From positions 76,524 to 140,523 of the forward strand of contig CAKTVV010000005.1 in the NCBI GenBank assembly GCA_934630515.1: a stretch of 64,000 nucleotides of DNA, in the 5' to 3' direction. A model generated the notes under the pieces. That model worked only from the letters and a program-made list of their open reading frames with translations, had not been told where the DNA came from and ran no database searches. A program made the position numbers and the translations under genes. The DNA comes from an uncultured Eubacteriales bacterium (lineage in GTDB: Bacteria; Bacillota; Clostridia; Oscillospirales; Acutalibacteraceae). Position 1 is the first letter of the stretch. Each line of letters begins with the position of its first letter. Below, piece by piece: positions 36,761-44,712 of the stretch.

Positions 36761-37059
36761 CGGGCTGGAGCCTCACCGATTGGTTGTCGGTGCTGTCGGC
36801 GCTGGGCGTCATCGTGGCGCTGATCGCCAATCTGCGGGGGCTGCGGGAAAAGGACGAGCGCAAGGCGACGGAGCTGACTGAAATGCGCTCGGACATCAAG
36901 CACATCCGGGGACAGGTGGACAAAAGCGACGTGCTGATGGCGGATGTCCGTACCCGGCTGGGAGACGTAAAGGAGCGGGTCACCCGGGTGGAGGTCTCGC
37001 TGAAAAACACCCAGGAGCGCCTGCGCATCTTAGAGGCAAAGGAAGGCGAAGGAGGTTGA
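36757..37059 (+). CDS. membrane-anchored coiled-coil phage protein (XhlA-like)
   Basis: 100 aa, GTG start inside the preceding stop. Residues 8-27 form a hydrophobic helix (LSVLSALGVIVALIANL), followed by a long charged coiled coil (SDIKHIRGQVDKSDVLMADV). The layout resembles XhlA/haemolysin-type accessory proteins that accompany holins. It lies just before the holin-like gene. Confidence 0.55.
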   Translation: MTGWSLTDWLSVLSALGVIVALIANLRGLREKDERKATELTEMRSDIKHIRGQVDKSDVLMADVRTRLGDVKERVTRVEVSLKNTQERLRILEAKEGEGG

Positions 37060-37063
37060 CGGT

Positions 37064-37363
37064 ATGACGGGAATCGCACTGGTGACGGTGCTGGCGATCA
37101 CCGTGGAGGCGCTGGTGGAATACGCCAAGACGCTGGCGGAGGGATGCCGCAGCGGCGGCTGGAAAACGCTGGGAATCCAGCTGACGGCGCTGGCGCTGTC
37201 GGTGACCCTCTGTCTGCTCGCCCGTGCCGATCTGTTCGGTACGCTGGGGGTGCAGCTGGGCGGCGAAGCCGTCGGCTGCGTCTGCACCGGGCTGCTGGCT
37301 GCCCGTGGCTCCAACTATATTGCGGATTTTGTGCGCCGGGTACAGGGACGCAGCCACGGATAA
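37064..37363 (+). CDS. holin-like small membrane protein
   Basis: 99 aa with hydrophobic segments near residues 3-17, 38-55 and 68-82 and a basic tail (RRVQGRSHG). Ribosome site GAAGGAGG. Placement at the end of the operon after an XhlA-like protein suggests a holin. No endolysin gene accompanies it. Confidence 0.55.
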   Translation: MTGIALVTVLAITVEALVEYAKTLAEGCRSGGWKTLGIQLTALALSVTLCLLARADLFGTLGVQLGGEAVGCVCTGLLAARGSNYIADFVRRVQGRSHG

Positions 37364-37372
37364 TGATGGCTT

Positions 37373-37419
37373 GCCCGCCGGAGGTGTTGCTGAAAGCAGC
37401 GTCTCCGGCGGGCTTTTTT
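37373..37419. terminator. terminator closing the head cassette
   Basis: GCCCGCCGGAG (37373-37383) pairs with CTCCGGCGGGC (37403-37413), followed by a T7 run. It also lies 6 bp from the end of the leftward fucosidase gene. Confidence 0.88.
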
Positions 37420-37424
37420 GCAGC

Positions 37425-39704
37425 TTACAGGATCTTTACCGCCCGGGCGGCAGGAAGATGGACGGGGCGGGTCTCGTCATTTACCTCTACCGTTACCGTC
37501 TGGGGCAGCGGAGAGGAGAGGGTCAGCGCCGTGCAGCGATGCTGCCGCCATGCGATTGATACGGACACATTGCCCTTGCCCAGCAGACCGGTCACGGAGC
37601 CGTCCGGCCAGGCGGTGGGGAGGGCGGGCAAAATCTTCAGCTTACCGTCCTCCGACTGGAGCAGTAACTGGGCTACGGCGGCGGTTACCCCCAGATTGCC
37701 GTCGATCTGAAATGGCGGGTGGGAGCAGAGCAGGTTGGCGTAGGAGCCGCCGTGCCACACCATGGTCTTGCCGTCCACCGGCACCCGATACAGCTGCATC
37801 TCCATCAGCCGCAGCGCCCGGTCGCCGTCCTTGAGCTTCGCCCACAGAGCGGCTTTCCACGCTAAGCTCCAGCCGGTACCGTCATCGCCCCGCACCTCCA
37901 GCGACCGACGGCATGCTGCCAGCAGCGCCGGACGCTTTTCCGGGGTGATCTGGCTGCCGGGGTATAGCCCATACAGATGGGATACGTGGCGGTGATGCAC
38001 CTCCGGCTCGGCGTATTCCCCCGCCCATTCCATCAGCCGTCCCTGTGCATCCGTTTGCAGCGTATCCAGCCGGGGCAGCAGCGCCGTCAGCTGCGCCTCC
38101 AGTGCTGCATCCACCCCCAGAATCCGGCAGCAGCGCCGGGTATTCTCCGCCAGCTCCAGCAGCAGCGTCTGGGACATGGCGGTGTACCGATCCAGACACC
38201 GCCGCTCGCCGTCCTGCTCATACCAGTTTTCCGGTGAGGTGGCGGGAGACAGGAGGGCATAGCCGCCCTCTTCGGTGAGTATATCCAGATAGAACCGCAT
38301 CGCCTCCCGCAGCAGCGGATAGCCGACATCCGCCAGCCATTGCCGGTCGCCGGTGTATTCATAATAGTCAAACACGCTGCGGCACAGCCATGCCGACCCC
38401 AGCGGCCAGTAGGAGTACACGCAGCAATCCGCCGCCCGATCGCCTACCGGGTTGGTCTGTCCCCACAGGTCGGTGTTGTGATGGCACACATATCCGCTCG
38501 CCCCGTACCAGCGGCGGGCGGTGGTGCGCCCGGTGTCGGCGATCCGCTGCAGCAGCCGGATCAGAGGCTGATGGCATTCCGGCAGGCGGCAGGGCAGGGT
38601 TGCCCAGTAGTTCATCTCGGTGTTGATGTTCAGGGTGTAATTGCAGCGCCAGGGCGCCACCAGACGCTCGTTCCAGATGCCCTGCAGATTGGCGGGCTGG
38701 GAGTCGGAGCGGGAGCCGGCGATCAGCAGATAGCGCCCCATGTTGAACAGCAGCTCGTACAGACCCTGATCCTTTTCGGCGGCATCCAGCCGCCGGTCGG
38801 TGGGCAGAGAGCAGGCGACGGCGTGCAGATTCAGCTGCACCCGGTCGTATAGTGCCCGCACATCGGCGATGTGCGCCCGGCGTACCGCCGCATATCCGGC
38901 GCCAACGGCGGCGGAAAGGGCAGCCAGACACGGCTGTACATACGGCTTATCCGGCGGGGCGGCATAGGTGTCAAAGCTGCTGGCAGCGCACAGAAACAGC
39001 TCCAGCCGGGTGGCGTTTTCCACCCGCAGCCCGGCGGCGTCCGCCGTCACCTGTCCGTCGGTGACCGGCTGCAGCGCCAGCATAAAGCGGATGCACCCCT
39101 CGCCGTATTGCCACGGCTCCTCCTGCTCCCGCCAATCGGGCCGCAGCGTTTCCGGACAGTCGCCGTACAGGTGCAGCTGCTCTCCGGCGGCGCTGCACCG
39201 GTGGCGCAGCGGGCTATGGAGGGTCAGCCGATAGGCGGTGGGGGCGGAAGTATTCAGCCGCAGCGCCAGACAGCGGTGCGGGTGACTGATGAACGCCTCC
39301 CGGCGTTCCGGCTGTCCGTCCCGGCGGAAGGCGACCCGATGGAGGGCGTCCCGCAGATCCAGCTCCCGGCAGTAGTCGGTGGTTTCCCCGGCGGCGGTGG
39401 CGATGCACAGCTCGCCCATCGGCAGATAATATGCTGTGTCGGCACCGCTGAATTCCTCCTCCAGCAGCCGCTGCGCCTCCGACAGCCGCCCCGCCCGGGT
39501 CAGCGCCTGCACCCGGTGAAAGATCGCCGATCGATCGGGCTGCGGGGCGGTCAGCGGCTTGCCGGACCAGAGCGTGTCCAGATTGAGGGTCAGTCGCTCC
39601 CGGTCGGGAATGCCGTAGACCATCGCCCCCAGCGAGCCGTTGCCCAGAGGCAGTGCTTCCTCAAAGAATTCTGCCGGTTTATCATAAAAAAGTCGGTGTT
39701 CCAT
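37425..39704 (-). CDS. glycoside hydrolase family 95 alpha-L-fucosidase
   Basis: 759 aa. The start FEEALPLGNGSLGAMVYG is typical of the GH95 N-terminal beta domain; the (alpha/alpha)6 barrel carries NLQGIWNERLVAPW, NINTEMNYWATLP and a later GDDGTGWSLAWKAALWAKL. GH95 inverting enzymes release alpha-1,2-linked fucose (or L-galactose) from host or milk glycans. There is no signal peptide, so it likely acts in the cytoplasm on imported oligosaccharides. It stands alone with no transporter beside it. Confidence 0.92.
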   Translation of the reverse strand: MEHRLFYDKPAEFFEEALPLGNGSLGAMVYGIPDRERLTLNLDTLWSGKPLTAPQPDRSAIFHRVQALTRAGRLSEAQRLLEEEFSGADTAYYLPMGELCIATAAGETTDYCRELDLRDALHRVAFRRDGQPERREAFISHPHRCLALRLNTSAPTAYRLTLHSPLRHRCSAAGEQLHLYGDCPETLRPDWREQEEPWQYGEGCIRFMLALQPVTDGQVTADAAGLRVENATRLELFLCAASSFDTYAAPPDKPYVQPCLAALSAAVGAGYAAVRRAHIADVRALYDRVQLNLHAVACSLPTDRRLDAAEKDQGLYELLFNMGRYLLIAGSRSDSQPANLQGIWNERLVAPWRCNYTLNINTEMNYWATLPCRLPECHQPLIRLLQRIADTGRTTARRWYGASGYVCHHNTDLWGQTNPVGDRAADCCVYSYWPLGSAWLCRSVFDYYEYTGDRQWLADVGYPLLREAMRFYLDILTEEGGYALLSPATSPENWYEQDGERRCLDRYTAMSQTLLLELAENTRRCCRILGVDAALEAQLTALLPRLDTLQTDAQGRLMEWAGEYAEPEVHHRHVSHLYGLYPGSQITPEKRPALLAACRRSLEVRGDDGTGWSLAWKAALWAKLKDGDRALRLMEMQLYRVPVDGKTMVWHGGSYANLLCSHPPFQIDGNLGVTAAVAQLLLQSEDGKLKILPALPTAWPDGSVTGLLGKGNVSVSIAWRQHRCTALTLSSPLPQTVTVEVNDETRPVHLPAARAVKIL

Positions 39705-39788
39705 GGATCCGCACCCCCATTCAAAGGGATTTTATCACAAACAAAGCAGCAGCGCAACGCTCGGGAGCGGGTTTTCCGCAAAAAGCGC

Positions 39789-39816
39789 TTGCTTTTTTCA
39801 GATTCTATGATATAAT
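39789..39816 (+). promoter_or_regulatory. promoter of Crp/Fnr-type regulator
   Basis: -35 TTGCTT (39789-39794), 16-bp spacer, consensus -10 TATAAT (39811-39816). Confidence 0.75.
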
Positions 39817-39822
39817 AGCGGT

Positions 39823-39846
39823 AAAATGTCCCATATGGGACATTTT
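39823..39846. promoter_or_regulatory. perfect 24-bp palindromic operator
   Basis: The half-site AAAATGTCCCAT is followed immediately by its exact reverse complement, so the palindrome is centred on ATAT at 39834/39835. It covers the expected transcription start just behind the -10 of the Crp/Fnr-type gene, so binding there would repress transcription. Confidence 0.85.
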
Positions 39847-39857
39847 GGAGGTGAAGC

Positions 39858-40502
39858 ATGGAACGACGAGCCGAAGAACCGGTCCTGTTTTTGCTGCAGG
39901 GGCTGTCGCCGGCGGAGCGGGAGCGCTATCGAGCCGCCATCGGGGAGGAACCCCGGAGCTATCGGCGGGGCGAGGTGATCTATGACCGCTCTCATGTACG
40001 GCGGGCGCTGGCGTGGGTGCTGGATGGACACCTGCGGGTGCTGCATGGCCGGGTGGTGATGAATGACCTGCATCCGGGGGACGTGTTCGGAGCGGCGGCG
40101 TTGTTCGGTGCGGAGGATGCCTACTCGTCGGCGGTGACGGCGGCGACGGATTGCCGGGTGCAGTTTATCACGCAGGAGACGGTTTCTGCATGGATGGCGG
40201 CAGAGCCCCGCATCGGGGAAAACTATATTCGGTTTTTATCCGACCGTATCCGTTTCCTCAACCGGCGGCTGGCGACCCTCACCGCCGGGCAGACAGACGA
40301 CAAGCTCTGGCGCTATCTGCAGGCCCATCGGGACAGCACCGGTGCGGTATCGCTGCCGGATGGCATGGCGGGGCTGGCGGAGCATCTCGGGATGGGACGC
40401 TCCAGCCTGTATCGGTCGCTGGATGCTTTGCTGGCTGCCGGCGTCGTTCGCCGGGAGAAAAAGCAGATCGTGCTCCTGGAGGACCTGGAAACACATAAGT
40501 GA
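39858..40502 (+). CDS. Crp/Fnr family transcriptional regulator
   Basis: 214 aa. An N-terminal cyclic-nucleotide-binding-like beta barrel (FLLQGLSPAERERYR; VIYDRSHVRRALAWVLDGHL), a long dimer helix, and a C-terminal winged helix-turn-helix (LAEHLGMGRSSLYRSLDALL). The usual CRP cAMP-binding Arg/Ser pattern and FNR cysteines are not evident, so the effector is unknown. It reads into an ABC importer operon 46 bp downstream across a small hairpin (about 40504-40527). Autorepression through the palindrome at its promoter is likely. Confidence 0.85.
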   Translation: MERRAEEPVLFLLQGLSPAERERYRAAIGEEPRSYRRGEVIYDRSHVRRALAWVLDGHLRVLHGRVVMNDLHPGDVFGAAALFGAEDAYSSAVTAATDCRVQFITQETVSAWMAAEPRIGENYIRFLSDRIRFLNRRLATLTAGQTDDKLWRYLQAHRDSTGAVSLPDGMAGLAEHLGMGRSSLYRSLDALLAAGVVRREKKQIVLLEDLETHK

Positions 40503-40548
40503 GGCATGAACGCTCCGAGCTTCATGCGGGAAAGGATGGCAGAAGAAT

Positions 40549-41751
40549 ATGAAAAAGTATGGTTCCCTTATTTTGGCGGTCCTGCTGCTGTTGGCAGCGC
40601 TGACCGCCTGCGGAAAGGCGCCGGAGGTGTCGGAGCCGGATTTCTCCGATATAGCGGAGGTGAGCGTACCGGATACGATCGATGAATCGTCGGTGCCTAC
40701 GGAGCCGGAGGCGACGACCTCTACGGCGGCGGACAGCAGCACAACGGCAAAGCCGACCGCCAAGGCGCCGACGACCAAAGCGCCGACCGCCAAGGCGCCC
40801 AATACGAAAGCGCCGACGACCAAAGCGCCGACGACAAAGCCGGCGGAAAAAGCGCAGGTGCGGATCACCACCATTGCCGGACCGACCGGCGTGGGTATGG
40901 CGCAGCTGATGGCGCAGAACGATGCAAAAAAGACCGCCAATGATTATACCTTCAACGTGGTGGACGACCCCACCAAGGCGGTGGCAGCGATCACCGGCGG
41001 CTCGGCGGATATTGCGGCGGTACCTACCAATCTGGCGGCGACACTGTATAAGAAGACCTCCGGAAAGGTACAGATCTTAGCGGTGAACACGCTGGGGGTG
41101 CTGTATATGCTGGATAACGGCGCCGGCATCGGGTCGGTGAAGGATCTGAAAGGGAAGGAAATTTATTCCTCCGGACAGGGCGCCAACCCGGAGTATGTGC
41201 TGCGGTATATTCTGGAGAAGAACGGTCTGGATCCGGATAAGGATGTAACGCTGCACTTCGTCGAGGATAACGATGCGCTGACAGCGGCGATCGTGCAGGA
41301 CAAAGCTAAGGTGGCGATGGTGCCGGAGCCGAAGGTGACGGCGTGCCTCGTGCAGATGGGCAAAACGGCGCCGACGGTAGCGCTGAATATGACCGAGGAA
41401 TGGAACAAGGTGGCTGGCGGCAACAGCACGCTGATGATGGGCTGCGTGATCGCCCGCAAGGAGTTTGTGGAGAAGAACGGTGCGGCGGTGCAGGCATTCT
41501 TAAAGGAATATGAGAGCTCCATCACCGCCGTCAAGAGCGATGTGGCGGCGGCGGCCGGCTGGTGCGAGACCTATAAGATCATCCCCAAGGCAGCCATCGC
41601 CAAGCAGGCGATCCCCCGCTGCGGACTGACCTTTGTGACCGGCGCCGAAATGAAGCGGCAGCTGTCCGGCTATCTGGATGTGCTGTTCAAGGCGAATCCG
41701 CAGGTGGTGGGCGGCTCTATGCCTGCCGACGATTTCTATTATGCGGGCTAA
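40549..41751 (+). CDS. ABC transporter substrate-binding lipoprotein (NMT1/THI5-like, NitT/TauT class)
   Basis: 400 aa. Lipobox LTAC puts the lipidated cysteine at about residue 21. Residues about 65-103 are a Thr/Lys/Ala/Pro linker made of six five-residue repeats (KPTAK, APTTK and variants). The binding domain starts VRITTIAGPTGVGMAQLM and has the ADIAAVPTNLA, YSSGQGANPEYVLR and VAMVPEPKVTA segments typical of NMT1-type proteins for nitrate, sulfonate or thiamine-precursor uptake. The ligand cannot be told. The next gene starts inside its last codons. Confidence 0.88.
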   Translation: MKKYGSLILAVLLLLAALTACGKAPEVSEPDFSDIAEVSVPDTIDESSVPTEPEATTSTAADSSTTAKPTAKAPTTKAPTAKAPNTKAPTTKAPTTKPAEKAQVRITTIAGPTGVGMAQLMAQNDAKKTANDYTFNVVDDPTKAVAAITGGSADIAAVPTNLAATLYKKTSGKVQILAVNTLGVLYMLDNGAGIGSVKDLKGKEIYSSGQGANPEYVLRYILEKNGLDPDKDVTLHFVEDNDALTAAIVQDKAKVAMVPEPKVTACLVQMGKTAPTVALNMTEEWNKVAGGNSTLMMGCVIARKEFVEKNGAAVQAFLKEYESSITAVKSDVAAAAGWCETYKIIPKAAIAKQAIPRCGLTFVTGAEMKRQLSGYLDVLFKANPQVVGGSMPADDFYYAG

Positions 41752-42514
41752 GGGGAAGCGGTGGCTGACCCGGGCGGCGGTGGCGGTATTCTGGCTGCTG
41801 GTGTGGGCGGCTCTCGCCCGCTCGGTGGACGAGGTGCTGCTGCTGCCCAGCCCTTTGGCGGTGGCGCAGGCGCTGGTGCGGCTGGGTGCCACCGCCGCCT
41901 TTTGGCGGACGGTGGGCTGCTCGCTGCTGCGGATCGTGCTGGGATACGGTGCGGCGGTAGCGGTCGGCACGGTGCTGGCGGTGCTGACCAGCCGTTTCCG
42001 GCTGCTGCATACCCTGTGCAGTCCGCTGCTGCACCTGATGCGCACGGTGCCGGTGGCGTCCTTCATCATTTTGGCGTATCTGTGGGTGCGGCTGCAGCTG
42101 CTGCCGGGATTGATCGCCGGGCTGATGGTGGTGCCGCTGGTCTGGCTCAATGTGAGCAGCGGCATCGCTCAGACCGACCGGCAGCTGCTGGAGATGGCGC
42201 AGGTATACCGCTTGGGCTGGCGGCGCACGCTGCGCCATGTGTGGCTGCCGTCGATACAGCCCTATTTCCGTGCCGCCTGCGTGACCGGGTTGGGCTTCGC
42301 CTGGAAATCCGGCATTGCCGCCGAGGTGATCTGCAGCCCGGACTGGGCGATCGGGACGGAGCTGAAAACGGCAAAGGTGTATCTGGAGACGCCGGAGGTG
42401 TTTGCGTGGACGGTGACGGTGGTGCTGCTCAGCGTATTGCTGGAGCGGGCGGTGCTGTGGCTGCTCCGGCAGCGCAAGCGGCTGCCGGGCACCGAAAAGG
42501 AGGCGGACACATGA
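41741..42514 (+). CDS. ABC transporter permease (NitT/TauT class)
   Basis: 257 aa with six hydrophobic helices. The EAA-type cytoplasmic loop is visible as LLEMAQVYRLGWRRTLRHVW. It overlaps the substrate-binding gene by 11 bp and the ATPase gene by 4 bp (ATGA), so all three are translationally coupled. It forms the membrane pore of the importer. Confidence 0.9.
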   Translation: MRAKGKRWLTRAAVAVFWLLVWAALARSVDEVLLLPSPLAVAQALVRLGATAAFWRTVGCSLLRIVLGYGAAVAVGTVLAVLTSRFRLLHTLCSPLLHLMRTVPVASFIILAYLWVRLQLLPGLIAGLMVVPLVWLNVSSGIAQTDRQLLEMAQVYRLGWRRTLRHVWLPSIQPYFRAACVTGLGFAWKSGIAAEVICSPDWAIGTELKTAKVYLETPEVFAWTVTVVLLSVLLERAVLWLLRQRKRLPGTEKEADT

Positions 42515-43134
42515 GCTGCGGACTGGAGCGGGTGAGCTTTGCATACGGCAGCACACCGGTGCTGGAAGAGGTCAGCTGGACGCTGCCGCCCCGGGGCGTG
42601 GTCTGCCTGTGGGGGGCATCCGGCTGCGGAAAGACCACGATCCTGCGGCTGCTGGCCGGGCTGGAGCGCCCGGCTGCCGGTCGGGTGCAGCGCTCGGAGC
42701 GGGTCAGTGTGCTGTTTCAGGAGGATCGGCTGCTGCCCTGGTATACGGCGCTGGAAAATACGGCGCTGCCGCCGGAGGTAGAGACTGCCCGGGCGGCGGA
42801 AATGCTGGCAGCGGTGGGGCTTTCAGCGGAGCGGAACAGCCTGCCGGGAAACCTGAGCGGCGGACAGTGCCGCCGGGTGGCGCTGGCACGGGCGTTGGCG
42901 CTGCCGGGAGAGCTGCTGCTGCTGGATGAGCCGTTCACCGGGCTGGATGAGACGGCATGGCGTGGGGTTGTTCCGGCGATCCTTGCCCGGGCGGCAGAGG
43001 TGCCGGTGGTGCTGGTGACGCATGTAGCGGTGGAGGCGCAGGCGCTGGGTGCGGTGACGGTACCGCTGGAGGGTCTGCCGCTGCGGGGCAATCTGGGAAC
43101 GGCGGAAATTTCGCAAAAATCTGAAAAAACGTGA
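42511..43134 (+). CDS. ABC transporter ATP-binding protein (NitT/TauT class)
   Basis: 207 aa, compact. Walker A GASGCGKTT, Q-loop VLFQEDRLLPW (the DRLLPW form is typical of nitrate/taurine ATPases), signature LSGGQ, Walker B LLLLDEP and the H-loop VTHVAVEA. It energises the importer with the two preceding genes. The gene ends 51 bp before the tRNA gene. Confidence 0.92.
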   Translation: MSCGLERVSFAYGSTPVLEEVSWTLPPRGVVCLWGASGCGKTTILRLLAGLERPAAGRVQRSERVSVLFQEDRLLPWYTALENTALPPEVETARAAEMLAAVGLSAERNSLPGNLSGGQCRRVALARALALPGELLLLDEPFTGLDETAWRGVVPAILARAAEVPVVLVTHVAVEAQALGAVTVPLEGLPLRGNLGTAEISQKSEKT

Positions 43135-43142
43135 TTTTCCTC

Positions 43143-43171
43143 TTGACAATTGCCGGGAAATGCGCTATGAT
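43143..43171 (+). promoter_or_regulatory. promoter of tRNA-Ala
   Basis: -35 TTGACA (43143-43148), 17-bp spacer, -10 TATGAT (43166-43171), 14 bp before the tRNA 5' end. Confidence 0.85.
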
Positions 43172-43184
43172 AGCACTTGCGTTT

Positions 43185-43260
43185 GGGGGCGTAGCTCAGC
43201 TGGGAGAGCGTACGGTTCGCATCCGTAAGGTCGAGAGTTCGATCCTCTTCGTCTCCACCA
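43185..43260 (+). tRNA. tRNA-Ala (anticodon CGC)
   Basis: A 76-nt cloverleaf with encoded CCA. The acceptor GGGGGCG pairs with CGTCTCC and includes the G3-U70 pair that marks alanine tRNAs. The anticodon stem TACGG/CCGTA holds the loop TTCGCAT, giving anticodon CGC for GCG codons. The T-loop GTTCGATC is normal. Confidence 0.93.
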
Positions 43261-43266
43261 ACAATA

Positions 43267-43305
43267 AGTTCACCGTAATTTTGATAGAATTACGGTGGAC
43301 TTTTG
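43267..43305 (+). terminator. intrinsic terminator of tRNA gene
   Basis: A 14-bp stem (43267-43280 with 43288-43301), 7-nt loop and TTTT tail. Confidence 0.85.
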
Positions 43306-43379
43306 TTTATGGCTTGTCTCGTGTTCTTTATGTGATTTCATAAATGTGAAAGAAATCGGGAATGGCAGAGGTGACGTCA

Positions 43380-43709
43380 ATGGCTAAGCATGAAGTTGGA
43401 ATCATGACGGATGATCCCCGTCCGGATGAACGGTATGACGAGTACGAACCGTGGAAATACGGCTGTATAGCGGTGGATGATACCGATTTAGAGAGCATTG
43501 CCCCAAAGCTGAACGCCCTTGATTTCTATTGGCATACGCTTTCCGTCAAAGGCAAGGGGCTTGCGTATTGCGGTATTACGTTGGTTCCGCCTTGCTCGCT
43601 AAAGCCATTTATTGCTGTTATCGCCGATAATTCTGAACTGTGCGAACTAAAGAAGCTGTTAGAAAAGGCATGGAGACAAAATAAATGGGTTATCCATTAT
43701 GGACTTTGA
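43380..43709 (+). CDS. conserved hypothetical protein
   Basis: 109 aa from ATG 43380 (MAKHEVGIM) with an AGAGGTG site; an in-frame ATG at 43362 is the alternative. It is acidic early (DDPRPDERYDEYEPWKYGC) with a central DFYWHTLSVKGKGLAYCGIT stretch and no membrane segment. I have the impression of a small family in gut Clostridia of unknown function. Composition is AT-richer than neighbours. Confidence 0.65.
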   Translation: MAKHEVGIMTDDPRPDERYDEYEPWKYGCIAVDDTDLESIAPKLNALDFYWHTLSVKGKGLAYCGITLVPPCSLKPFIAVIADNSELCELKKLLEKAWRQNKWVIHYGL

Positions 43710-44090
43710 TTGAGCGGCAGCTTTGATCTTGCGCAAAGCCACTGGTATAGCACAGAAATTCTGAATTCTGCAAAGTATAAGAGCGGCATCCCCTTTTAAC
43801 GAGTTCCGATCAAAATGGCGATCGTTTTACTTTTATTGAAGAAATTGAAGACGAATAGAAAGCTGCCGGGAGGATTGCCGATCAAAGCGTTCCTCCCGGC
43901 GGCTTATTGTACGTTCCGGCGGCGCCTACCTGTGTGTGCATGTCAAACTCCGTTGGATAGAGAACGCCGGATATTTGGCAGCTGCAGAGACAGAGATCCA
44001 TTCCGAGAAGACCGAACGAAACGACGGCACGGCAAGACCAAGCCGTTGACGCCGTCCGCCTGTTCTTTTGCGCCGTTCCCAGCGTTCCCG
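43710..44090. other. gene-poor interval with a strong hairpin and possible gene scraps
   Basis: No complete gene is visible. 43710-43799 is open in frame after the previous stop and reads like coding sequence (SGSFDLAQSHWYSTEIL), and a second short stretch ends in RFTFIEEIEDE near 43858, so decayed 3' ends are possible. A hairpin with arms GCCGGGAGGA and TCCTCCCGGC (about 43865-43900) may be a terminator. 43910-44090 shows nothing I can name. Confidence 0.35.
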
Positions 44091-44712
44091 TTAGTCTGTG
44101 ATGCTCCAGCCCTCCGACCGCTTTCGGATATCCATAAATTCCTTGTATTTTCCGGGGACGTCCGCCAGCTCGGCATGGGTTCCCTGCTGAACGAGCCGCC
44201 CGTCGTCCAGCACAAGGATCTGATCCGCCTGCTCGATGGTCGCCAGCCGGTGCGCAATGGTGATGACGGTCTTGCCGCACGTCAGCTGGGAGAGCGCCTG
44301 CTGGATCAGATGCTCGTTTTCGGGGTCGATGCTGGCGGTTGCCTCATCCAGAATGATGATCGGCGCATTTTTCAGGATCGCCCGGGCGATGGAGATGCGC
44401 TGCTTTTCGCCGCCGGACAGCGTGCCGCCGCCCTCGCCGATGCCCGTGTCATAGCCGTCCGGGAGAGCCAGAATAAATTCGTGGCAGCGGGCCTTTTTCG
44501 TCGCCTCGATCACTTCCTCGTCGGTGGCATCGGGCTTGCCGAACCGTATGTTGCTGCGCACGGTGTCATGAAAGAGATAGACATTCTGAAACACCATGGA
44601 TATATTGGTCAGCAGACTGTCGCAGGTGAATTCACGCAGATCGTGTCCGCCGATAGCGATGCTCCCCGCTTGCGGGTCGTAAAACCGGGCGATCAGGCTG
44701 CTTTTCGCCGCC
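44091..44712 (-). pseudogene. ABC exporter ATPase fragment (second half-transporter, lost N-terminal part)
   Basis: Only the nucleotide-binding domain from just inside Walker A onward survives: SSLIARFYDPQAGSI, Q-loop VFQNVYLFHDTVRSNI, signature LSGGEKQR, Walker B IIILDEATASIDPE and the H-loop TIAHRLATIEQ. The transmembrane domain and the Walker A glycine-rich loop are gone; upstream sequence belongs to the other ABC gene in a different frame. By family it would be the partner of a heterodimeric AraC-linked exporter. Confidence 0.85.

Noticed and set aside
37425..39704. GH95 gene as cargo of the phage-head cassette
   Set aside because: It is convergent with the cassette, lies beyond its terminator, and has the same composition as the core genes; nothing links it to phage regulation.
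40750..40845. 15-nt repeats as a CRISPR array or minisatellite element
   Set aside because: They are codons for a Thr/Lys/Ala/Pro linker inside a lipoprotein, without spacers; this is a normal flexible linker.
42511..43134. ABC importer specifically for nitrate, taurine or thiamine precursor
   Set aside because: The proteins fit the broad NitT/TauT class, but no companion enzyme or residue pattern decides the substrate.
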